This document shows positions 57,717 through 64,000 of a stretch of 64,000 bases of DNA, one piece after another (position 1 is the first letter of the stretch; every line of letters starts with the position of its first letter). Below the pieces are notes generated by a model, which was not told where the DNA came from, made no database searches, and saw only the letters and a program-made list of their open reading frames with translations. Made by a program: the position numbers and the translations under genes. Source of the DNA: Streptomyces sp. HM190 (GTDB taxonomy: Bacteria > Actinomycetota > Actinomycetes > Streptomycetales > Streptomycetaceae); the NCBI RefSeq assembly GCF_009857135.1, contig NZ_CP047318.1:2604001-2668000 (forward strand). The letters are read 5' to 3'.

Positions 57717-57822
57717 ATCAGGACCTCGCACAGATGTCTGGAGACCGCACGGACAGTCATGCTCTCGTCAATTCGAGAACTGCACCAGAGCGCCCGTGTC
57801 CGCACACACACCCAGGGCACTC

Positions 57823-57851
57823 TTTACGTCAGGAGGCGTGCGTGGTATAGG
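57823..57851 (+). promoter_or_regulatory. Probable promoter of the fxs operon
   Basis: TTTACG (57823-57828) and TATAGG (57846-57851) are exactly 17 bases apart and about 125 bp upstream of the fxsA start. Confidence 0.55.
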
Positions 57852-57976
57852 GCGTGCATGATAGAAACATCACCCACAGTGTCGTCCTAACCTCAATGAC
57901 CAGGCCCTCGCCACGGGATCTCGTCGGCCAGGGACCGATGACAGCACGTTGGTCCCCTGATCCAGACGGGAAAGAC

Positions 57977-58150
57977 ATGAACCCTACGCTCACGACGTCG
58001 AAGCGCCGACCGGACGCGGCTCGGCCGGCCACCGGGCGGGCGCCCTCCCTCGGGCAGATCGACGCGCGCGCTCTGCGCGCCCAGCGGTCCACCGACCGGC
58101 TGATCACCCCGGGCGAGACGCAGCGCGCGGGGTTCAACTCGGCCGTTTGA
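57977..58150 (+). CDS. fxsA: FxSxx-COOH RiPP precursor peptide FxsA
   Basis: A 57-residue peptide ending FNSAV-COOH, an exact match to the FxSxx-COOH rule for substrates of the radical SAM maturase FxsB. The central LGQIDARALRAQ segment resembles the leader of other FxsA peptides. In this family a cyclophane cross-link is formed between the Phe ring and a nearby side chain of the C-terminal core. The ATG at 57977 is chosen for normal length; upstream in-frame ATGs (57854, 57896, 57938) would add up to 41 residues and have no better ribosome site. The maturase gene follows after a hairpin. The biological role of the product is unknown. Confidence 0.85.
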   Translation: MNPTLTTSKRRPDAARPATGRAPSLGQIDARALRAQRSTDRLITPGETQRAGFNSAV

Positions 58151-58164
58151 GCCCAGCCCTTCAC

Positions 58165-58203
58165 CGACCCCAACTTCCTTGATCAACAAGGAGGTTGGGG
58201 TCG
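58165..58203 (+). terminator. Sixteen-pair hairpin between fxsA and fxsB, probable attenuator
   Basis: CGACCCCAACTTCCTT (58165-58180) pairs with AAGGAGGTTGGGGTCG (58188-58203), all sixteen positions including one G-T wobble, around a 7-nt loop. No U run follows. The right arm contains a perfect AAGGAGG ribosome site, which would be hidden when the stem forms. It could reduce transcription or translation of the maturase relative to the peptide. Confidence 0.65.
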
Positions 58204-58206
58204 CCT

Positions 58207-58251
58207 GTGAGCGGTCCGGAGGGGCCGACGCCGGTACAGTTCGAGAAGTGA
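58207..58251 (+). CDS. Possible 14-codon leader reading frame coupled to fxsB
   Basis: GTG at 58207 follows AAGGAGG by 12 bases and opens a frame of 14 codons (MSGPEGPTPVQFEK). Its TGA overlaps the fxsB GTG as GTGA. The fxsB start has no good ribosome site of its own, so translation of this frame could deliver ribosomes to fxsB. The encoded peptide itself may have no function. This is inference from sequence layout only. Confidence 0.4.
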   Translation: MSGPEGPTPVQFEK

Positions 58252-60410
58252 CGGACTCTCACGGCCGGCAGACGATTCAACAGCTGGTCCTCAAGGTGCA
58301 CAGCCGATGCGATCTGGCCTGCGACCACTGCTACGTGTACGAGCACGCGGACCAGAGCTGGCGCGCGCGGCCGACCGTGATCACCGAGGACGTCGTCGGC
58401 CAGGTCGCCCGCCGACTGGCCGACCATGTGACCGACACCTCCCCGGAGTCGGTCACGGTCATCCTGCACGGAGGCGAACCCCTGCTCGCCGGCCCGGCCC
58501 GGCTGCGTGACGTCTGCGCCGAAATCACGAGCGCACTGACGCCGCTCACGACGCTTGACCTGCGCATTCACACGAACGGCGTCCAGTTGGGCAGGCCCCA
58601 TCTGGAGGTCTTCCGGGAGTTCGGCGTCAAGATCGGGATCTCCCTGGACGGCGACCGGGTCTCGAACGACCGCCACAGACTCGACCGCCGGGGCCGCAGC
58701 AGCTACGACCGGGTCCTGCGGGCCATCGACCTGCTGGGCCTCCCGGAGTACCGGCATCTGTACCAAGGGCTGCTGTGCACGGTGGACGTGGCGAACGACC
58801 CGATCGCGGTGCATGACGCGCTGACCGCGCTGGAGCCGCCCCGGATCGACTATCTGCTCCCTCACTCGACCTGGGCCGCGCCTCCGCCGGGCCACGGCGA
58901 GGGAACCCCCTACGCCGACTGGCTGCTCAGGGTCTTCGACCGCTGGGAGGAACAAGGACGGCCCATGCCGGTCAGGACCTTCGACTCGGTGCTCAGCACA
59001 CTCCGCGGCGGCCCCAGCCTCACCGAGGCCCTGGGGCTGACTCCGTCCGACCTCGCGGTCGTCGAGACGGACGGCTCGTTCGAGCAGGCCGACTCCCTGA
59101 AGACGGCGTACGACGGTGCCCCGGCCACCGGCTACGACGTCTTCCGGCACAGCTTCGCGGAGTTCGCGGACCATCCCGGCGTCCGCGCCCGTCAGCAGGG
59201 CGTGAACGGGCTGAGCGAGACGTGCCGCGCCTGTCCGGTCGTGGAGTCCTGCGGGGGCGGGCTCTACGCCCACCGGTACAGCGACGAACGCGGGTTCGAC
59301 AATCCGTCCGTATTCTGCACCGATCTCCGGGCCCTCATCGAGGGCGTCGCCGAGCGGATCACCGAGCGCGCCCTGGCCCCCTCCGTCACCGGGATCGAGG
59401 AACTGCGACGGGCCCACACCGAGCTGAGCCGCCTGCTCGTCGCCGACGCGCACCGGCACCTCGCCGGCCACCCCGACTGGGACCCCGCCTGGGAGCTGCT
59501 GCTGGGTCTGGACACCGGCGAGACGAGCGGCGTGTCGCTCGACGCGGTCCTCTCCCACCCCTATCTACGGCCCTCCCTGCTCAGGGCCACGGACGCCCGG
59601 GGCCGGTTGCCCCGGCTCATGGCGACCGCCGTCGCCGCCTCCGTCCGCGCGGGAGTGGAGACGACCCTCGGCTGGGACGAGCCGGACACCGAGGTGTACC
59701 TCCCGACGCTCGGGACCGTGCGGCTGCCACGGCCGGGCCGCGTGGAGTTCACGGTCGCCGAAGGGGACTTCCGGTGGCGCACCTCCGAGCACGGCGGCTC
59801 CCGGTCGTCGGCGCGGTGGCGGCCGTTGGAACGGCTGCGCCCGGCCGACGGTCGGACACTGCTCATCGACGACGCAGACCCGTACCGGGACCGCTACCCC
59901 ACACCGGTCGCCGCCCCGCTGAGCCCCAGCGACCTCACACTGTTCGGCAAACGGCTGCGGACCGCCCACGACGTACTGGACGAGCGCCACCCCGGTCTGC
60001 GCGACGCCTCCCACGTCCTCTTCGCGACCACCGTCACCCCCCTCCGAGCGGGCTGCGGGCTGGAGCTCAGCGCGTCAGCGCCCGACGCGCTGGGCCTGGC
60101 CGTCGACGTCGAACCCGAGGAGATCGTCCGTGAACTCCCCCTGCTGGCGCGGCGGGCGCGTCTCGCCGCACTGCGCCAGGTGGCGGACCTCCATGTACCC
60201 GGTACCCGTGCGGGCCGCCTCCTCGACGAGGCGAGCGCCAGCCTCGGCAGGGCGGCCACGGGGCCGGACCGGTTCGCCGCCGACGAGGAACTGCGACGGG
60301 CCCGGCACGCACTCGATCTCCTGGCAGGACCCTCCGCAGGCGAACTCACCGAGAATGGAACGTACGTGGTCCAGGAACTACGAGAGGAATGGGTTGCGCT
60401 CCATGGCTGA
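58248..60410 (+). CDS. fxsB: Radical SAM/SPASM peptide maturase FxsB with degenerate C-terminal domain
   Basis: A 720-residue fusion. Residues 10-230 are a radical SAM domain with the iron-sulfur motif C21-x3-C25-x2-C28 (RCDLACDHCYVYEH) and GGEP. A SPASM-type auxiliary cluster follows with CRACPVVESCGGG at about 328-340. The C-terminal 300 residues resemble the HEXXH-containing putative hydroxylase domain fused to some FxsB proteins (VYLPTLGTVRLP, LLIDDADPYRD), but the HEXXH sequence itself is absent. LPLLARRARLAAL stands where it is expected. The protein should install the cyclophane in FxsA. The start is GTG at 58248, overlapping a small upstream frame; an in-frame TTG at 58179 lies in the hairpin. 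Confidence 0.88.
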   Translation: MTDSHGRQTIQQLVLKVHSRCDLACDHCYVYEHADQSWRARPTVITEDVVGQVARRLADHVTDTSPESVTVILHGGEPLLAGPARLRDVCAEITSALTPLTTLDLRIHTNGVQLGRPHLEVFREFGVKIGISLDGDRVSNDRHRLDRRGRSSYDRVLRAIDLLGLPEYRHLYQGLLCTVDVANDPIAVHDALTALEPPRIDYLLPHSTWAAPPPGHGEGTPYADWLLRVFDRWEEQGRPMPVRTFDSVLSTLRGGPSLTEALGLTPSDLAVVETDGSFEQADSLKTAYDGAPATGYDVFRHSFAEFADHPGVRARQQGVNGLSETCRACPVVESCGGGLYAHRYSDERGFDNPSVFCTDLRALIEGVAERITERALAPSVTGIEELRRAHTELSRLLVADAHRHLAGHPDWDPAWELLLGLDTGETSGVSLDAVLSHPYLRPSLLRATDARGRLPRLMATAVAASVRAGVETTLGWDEPDTEVYLPTLGTVRLPRPGRVEFTVAEGDFRWRTSEHGGSRSSARWRPLERLRPADGRTLLIDDADPYRDRYPTPVAAPLSPSDLTLFGKRLRTAHDVLDERHPGLRDASHVLFATTVTPLRAGCGLELSASAPDALGLAVDVEPEEIVRELPLLARRARLAALRQVADLHVPGTRAGRLLDEASASLGRAATGPDRFAADEELRRARHALDLLAGPSAGELTENGTYVVQELREEWVALHG

Positions 60411-61188
60411 TGCCGCTCGCCCTCGGAACCTTCTGCACCAGCTTCAGGACACGCTGACCGCGGTGGGTGTCCGCCCGGGAAGCACCCTCATGGTGCACTC
60501 CTCCCTGGGCGGCACCGGGACCGGCGCCACCGCCGTACGTGACGTGCTGCTGCGCGCACTGGGGCCGGAAGGCACCCTCGTGGTGCCCGCGTTCACCCCG
60601 GAGAACTCCGACACCTCCCGCGAGTACCGCCGCATGGTCGAGGGCATGACGGAGCAGGAGAAGGCCGAGTTCCGGGCAGGGGTGCTGCCGTTCGAGCAGG
60701 CCACGACCCCCTGCCCGTCCATGGGGGCGCTCGCCGAATGCGTGCGGAGCACACCGGGGGCGGTCCGCAGCGCCCATCCGCAGACCTCCTTCGCCGGCCT
60801 CGGCCCACGCGCCGCGGCACTGCTCGACGGCCACGATCCGCACTGCCATCTCGGTGAGGACTCGCCCATGGCCAGGCTGTACGAGGCGGACGCGCGGATA
60901 CTGCTTCTGCGTGTGGGGTTCGAGGTGTGCAGCGCCTTCCACCTCGCCGAGTACCGGATGACGCCTCCCCCGGCGCGTCGGACGTACCGCTGCGTGGTGG
61001 AGGAGAAGGGCAACTGGATCGAGTACGAGGATCTCGAACTGTACGACGGGGACTTCGGCGCGATAGGAGCCCTGGTCCCGCGCGAGCTGTACGTGGAACG
61101 GGAATGGGCCCGAAGGCGGGTCGTGCACATCGGTGTGCGTGACGCGGTCGACTCGGCGAGCAGGCTCATGTCCGCATATCGCGGATGA
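60403..61188 (+). CDS. Aminoglycoside N(3)-acetyltransferase-like protein in the fxs cluster
   Basis: A 261-residue protein of the AAC(3) (antibiotic NAT) family: LLHQLQDTLTAVGVRPGSTLMVHSSLGGTG, GTLVVPAFTPENSD, CPSMGALAECVRSTPGAVRSAHPQTSFAGLGPRA, LLLRVGFEVCSAFHLAEYR and YEDLELYDGDFGAIG. Family members acetylate the 3-amino group of aminoglycosides with acetyl-CoA; some act on other amines. The ATG at 60403 overlaps fxsB by 8 bases. TTG at 60394 with GAGAGG upstream is an alternative start. Its place between fxsB and fxsC suggests that it modifies the system's product rather than serving drug resistance. That is inference. Confidence 0.82.
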   Translation: MADAARPRNLLHQLQDTLTAVGVRPGSTLMVHSSLGGTGTGATAVRDVLLRALGPEGTLVVPAFTPENSDTSREYRRMVEGMTEQEKAEFRAGVLPFEQATTPCPSMGALAECVRSTPGAVRSAHPQTSFAGLGPRAAALLDGHDPHCHLGEDSPMARLYEADARILLLRVGFEVCSAFHLAEYRMTPPPARRTYRCVVEEKGNWIEYEDLELYDGDFGAIGALVPRELYVEREWARRRVVHIGVRDAVDSASRLMSAYRG

Positions 61189-61190
61189 TT

Positions 61191-61207
61191 TGGCGTGAAA
61201 AACGCCA
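61191..61207. promoter_or_regulatory. Small hairpin between the acetyltransferase and fxsC genes
   Basis: TGGCGT (61191-61196) pairs with ACGCCA (61202-61207) around GAAAA. It lies just after the acetyltransferase stop in the 108-bp gap and could be a weak terminator or an operator. Confidence 0.35.
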
Positions 61208-61296
61208 TCCGGCGGCCGGACGGGTCAGGCACATTGTTGGCTCCGGCCACATGAGTCTTCGGCGGGGGAACGAGCGCGTCCAGAGGCGGGGGGCAC

Positions 61297-62631
61297 GTGA
61301 ACACGTACGAACGGGGGCGAGTCGTTCCGGACAACAGGCCCTACTTCTTCCTGAGTTACGCCCACACCCCGTCCTCGGGGCCCGGCAGCGGCGACCCGAA
61401 CCACTGGGTGCACACGCTCTTCAAGGACCTGTGCAAGGACATCCTGGAGCTCACGGCCATCGACGACACCCCCGTGGGGTTCATCGACCGGGAGATGCGG
61501 TCGGGAGCGGGCTGGCCGGAGCAGCTCAGTCTGAACCTCGCGCACTGCCGGGTCTTCGTACCGCTGTACTCCCCGCGCTACTTCAGCAGTCCGTACTGCG
61601 GTCGGGAATGGTTCGCCTTCACCGACCGTATGCGTCAGGCACGGGACACCGGCGGCGGCGACATTCCGGCCATCGTGCCGGTGCTGTGGACCCGCGTCGA
61701 CCTCAATCGGCTCCCGGAGTCGGTGCGGAACATCCAGGTGGAGCAGACGGCCTTCGGCGAGCGTTACCTGTCCCACGGGATCTACGGACTGATCAAGCTC
61801 AAGCGGCTGCGGGACGAGTACGACGAGACCGTGCTGATGCTGGCCCAGCGCATCGTGCAGATCGCCGAGGAGACACCGCTGCCGTCCAGCGACCCCCGCC
61901 CGTTCGAGTCGATGCCGAGCGCCTTCCGGCCACCCGGAGACGGGCCCCGCCGGATTCACGTCAGCGTGGCCGCACCCACCCGCCACACCGTTCCGGCACA
62001 CCGCGGCAGTGACCCGTACGGCGACAACGCCTTGAAGTGGAACCCCTATCACAACGAGTCGCGACGGCCGCTGCCCGTGCTGGCGGAGGAACTGATCCGA
62101 TCGCTGGACTACCAGATCACCGTGTCCGACTTCGACGACTCGGATCCGGTCACCGCCGACCTCACCACGGGCGGCGCCGACGCCGAGCCCGACACCGGGT
62201 CCGGCACGTCCGGCCATCCGGCGCTGCTGCTGGTCGACTGCTGGTCGGTCCTCGACGAGGAACGCCGGCGCAGACTCAAGGCCTTCGACTCCGCCGCCCA
62301 GCCCTGGGTGGCGGCGGTGGTGCCCTGGAACCGCGCCGACACACCCTGCCAGGGCGACGAGGGGCAGCAGGTCAAGGCCGAACTGGAGCGCACCCTCCCG
62401 TCGATCCTGGACCGGGGCCGCCGCACCGACTTCCGGATCGCGGTCAACGGCGTACCCACGCTCAAGGCGTTCACCGATGTGCTGCCGTCCGTCGTCGCAC
62501 ATCTGACCCGGCAGTACCTGAAGAAGGCCGAGGCGCATCCACCCGAGGGCCCGCACTTCGAGCAACCCCGGTTGAAGGGCCCCACCTACCCGCCGTACAG
62601 CGCGGGTCCCGACCCCCGAGGAGAAGCATGA
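61297..62631 (+). CDS. fxsC: TIR-like FxsC protein
   Basis: A 444-residue protein. Residues about 14-160 are a TIR-like domain: PYFFLSYAHT, then LNLAHCRVFVPLYSPRYFSSPYCGREWFAF, where the Glu of CGREW corresponds to the catalytic position of NAD-cleaving TIR domains. The second half (about 300-440) resembles the FxsC C-terminal region, with PALLLVDCWSVLDEERRRRLKAFD and VVPWNRADTPCQ. The start is GTG at 61297 behind a G-rich ribosome site. It overlaps fxsT by ATGA. In known FxSxx-COOH loci FxsC accompanies FxsT. A signalling or NAD-dependent effector role is inferred. Confidence 0.82.
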   Translation: MNTYERGRVVPDNRPYFFLSYAHTPSSGPGSGDPNHWVHTLFKDLCKDILELTAIDDTPVGFIDREMRSGAGWPEQLSLNLAHCRVFVPLYSPRYFSSPYCGREWFAFTDRMRQARDTGGGDIPAIVPVLWTRVDLNRLPESVRNIQVEQTAFGERYLSHGIYGLIKLKRLRDEYDETVLMLAQRIVQIAEETPLPSSDPRPFESMPSAFRPPGDGPRRIHVSVAAPTRHTVPAHRGSDPYGDNALKWNPYHNESRRPLPVLAEELIRSLDYQITVSDFDDSDPVTADLTTGGADAEPDTGSGTSGHPALLLVDCWSVLDEERRRRLKAFDSAAQPWVAAVVPWNRADTPCQGDEGQQVKAELERTLPSILDRGRRTDFRIAVNGVPTLKAFTDVLPSVVAHLTRQYLKKAEAHPPEGPHFEQPRLKGPTYPPYSAGPDPRGEA

Positions 62632-64000
62632 CGGCCCCGTCCGGCGGACGCATCATCACCTTCTACTCGTACAAAGGCGGAACGGGCCGCACGATGGCCC
62701 TCGCCAACACGGCCTGGATCCTCGCGGCCAACGGCAAGCGCGTGCTGGCCGTCGACTGGGACCTGGAGGCGCCGGGTCTGCACCGGTTCTTCGAGCCGTT
62801 CCTCGACCCCAACGCCCTGGCCGCGACCTCCGGAGTCATCGACATCATCACCGACTACTCCTGGGCGGCCACCACGGGCGGGCCCCGCCCCGGGCCCTGG
62901 CACCTGGACTACGCCCGGGTGGAGGACCACGCCGTCTCCCTCGAACCCGAGAGGTTCGGCCTGTCCTTCCCGGACGGCGGCACCCTCGACTTCCTGTCCG
63001 CCGGACGGCAGAACCGGGAGTACTCGGCGCACGTCTCCTCGTTCGAGTGGGACAACTTCTACGAGCGGCTCGGCGGCGGTCTGTTCCTGGACGCGCTGCG
63101 CGACGACATGAAGGCGTCCTACGACTACGTGTTCATCGACAGTCGCACGGGCCTGTCCGACAACGCGGACATCTGCACGATCCAGATGCCCGACGTGCTC
63201 GTCGACTGCTTCACGCTCAGCGGCCAGGCACTGGACGGCGCCGCCGCCGTCGCACAGACCGTCGCCACGGGCTACCGCAAGCGGCGCATCCGCGTCCTGC
63301 CCGTGCCGATGCGGATCGACGAGGGCGAGAAGGAGAAGGTCGACGCGGGTCGGGCACTGGCCAGGCTGAAGTTCGACGGGCTGCCCAAAGGGGCCGACGG
63401 GCGGGAGCTGAGCCCGGAGGAGCAGACCGCGTACTGGGGCACGGTCGAGATCCCCTACCGCCCGTACTACGCCTACGAGGAGACACTCGCCACCGTCGGC
63501 GACAAGAGCGGCATCGCGAACTCCCTGCTGTCGGCCTTCGAACGGCTGACAGCGGTGCTCTCCGACGGCGAGGTCACCCAGTTGCCGCCGGTGCCCGAAC
63601 CGGCCCGGCTGCGCTGTCTGGAGGCGTTCACCCGGCAGTCACCGGCGACGCGGACGGTGCATGTCCTCGTGGCGTACGCGGCGGAGAACCGTATGTGGGC
63701 CGAGTGGGCCGAGGGCGTGCTCAAACGGGCCGGCTGTCGGGTGGCCCTGCACGACGTGGCCACCGTGCCCGAGGAGGGGCCCGGCGCGGAGACCCGTGTG
63801 CTGTTCCTGCTGTCGCACGCCTTCCAGAAGTCCCGCAACGCGGAACCGGCACGGCGCGTCCTCACCCCCACCCCGCAGGGCGCCCTCGCCGCCGTCTCCG
63901 CCTACGCGCGCGTGGACGACGTCCGGCCGTCCGGCCATACCCCGGACCTGGTCGACCTGCACCGATGGGAGGAGGCGGACGGTGCCAGAGCACTCCTGGA
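62628..64000 (+). CDS. fxsT: FxsT-like ParA-type ATPase/TIR-like/TPR protein, N-terminal part
   Basis: The first 457 residues of a protein running off the right edge. It starts with a ParA/MinD-like P-loop domain: IITFYSYKGGTGRTMALANTAWILA with the deviant Walker A KGGTGRT, then VLAVDWDLEAPGLHRFF and YDYVFIDSRTGLSDNADI. A second domain begins near residue 342 with TVHVLVAYAAENRMWAEWAEGVLKRAGCRV, TIR-like in appearance. In other FxSxx-COOH systems this protein continues with NB-ARC and tetratricopeptide repeats, which are not visible here. The ATG at 62628 has GAGGAG upstream and overlaps fxsC (ATGA). Confidence 0.82.
   Translation, partial: MTAPSGGRIITFYSYKGGTGRTMALANTAWILAANGKRVLAVDWDLEAPGLHRFFEPFLDPNALAATSGVIDIITDYSWAATTGGPRPGPWHLDYARVEDHAVSLEPERFGLSFPDGGTLDFLSAGRQNREYSAHVSSFEWDNFYERLGGGLFLDALRDDMKASYDYVFIDSRTGLSDNADICTIQMPDVLVDCFTLSGQALDGAAAVAQTVATGYRKRRIRVLPVPMRIDEGEKEKVDAGRALARLKFDGLPKGADGRELSPEEQTAYWGTVEIPYRPYYAYEETLATVGDKSGIANSLLSAFERLTAVLSDGEVTQLPPVPEPARLRCLEAFTRQSPATRTVHVLVAYAAENRMWAEWAEGVLKRAGCRVALHDVATVPEEGPGAETRVLFLLSHAFQKSRNAEPARRVLTPTPQGALAAVSAYARVDDVRPSGHTPDLVDLHRWEEADGARALL

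Overview
The window looks like a piece of Streptomyces chromosome. It is very G+C rich (roughly 70% or more). Start codons are a mix of ATG and GTG, many genes overlap by ATGA or GTGA, and several families are typical of that genus: an SCO2400-like zinc-ribbon protein, MatB, an MreB/Mbl homologue, MAB_1171c-type membrane proteins and an FxSxx-COOH RiPP system. I see no tRNA, rRNA, insertion sequence, prophage or CRISPR array. The species assignment is inference from memory of these families.

Positions 1-31,453 are mostly sugar uptake and catabolism with regulators. A truncated NADP-dependent oxidoreductase and a divergent MarR regulator open the window. A leftward YtfQ-YtfR-YtfT-YjfF-type monosaccharide ABC operon (822-5615) follows with its LacI regulator (5764-6813) and a near-perfect lac-type operator at 7005. 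A rightward block then holds a galactonate-dehydratase-like enzyme and a zinc alcohol dehydrogenase (8664-10846), a TIM-barrel-like protein of uncertain role, a ChvE/GguAB-type multiple-sugar ABC importer (12087-16029) and an aldose 1-epimerase. Further on are an aminotransferase with a Pro/Ala/Met-rich tail, an RsbW-like ATP-binding protein, an orphan sugar-binding lipoprotein, a GH51 arabinofuranosidase, an XRE/ImmA-type/MAB_1171c three-gene cassette, a SMP-30 lactonase with its IclR regulator, a DHFR-like protein, a PucR-type regulator and a DUF3068 protein. A shared palindrome (core TTCGAAATTTCGAA) lies in front of the dehydratase, the TIM-barrel gene, the YtfQ-type importer and the IclR gene. 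I read this as one sugar-acid regulon.

Positions 31,786-42,293 form a tightly coupled eight-gene operon: GT4 glycosyltransferase, SAM methyltransferase, a 1489-residue AftD-like arabinofuranosyltransferase, a condensation-superfamily acyltransferase, a second methyltransferase, a DMT-type membrane protein, Trm112 and an FkbM methyltransferase. The content suggests assembly, decoration and export of an arabinose-containing surface glycan or glycolipid.

Positions 42,259-55,974 hold a conserved hypothetical, a MEDS-STAS protein, a large LuxR-type ATPase regulator, an ATP-grasp protein behind a perfect 24-bp palindrome, a DUF3152 protein, a MerR-PP2C fusion, a FadR-type regulator, the remnant of a transporter gene, matB, a carboxyltransferase and an mbl homologue.

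Positions 56,200-64,000 look like a conflict or signalling neighbourhood. A SLOG-fold protein and a SLATT membrane protein converge. Next comes an FxSxx-COOH system: precursor peptide FxsA, radical SAM/SPASM maturase FxsB with a degenerate C-terminal domain, an AAC(3)-like acetyltransferase, the TIR-like FxsC and the N-terminal part of the ATPase/TPR protein FxsT, which runs off the right edge. A strong hairpin and a 14-codon reading frame lie between fxsA and fxsB.
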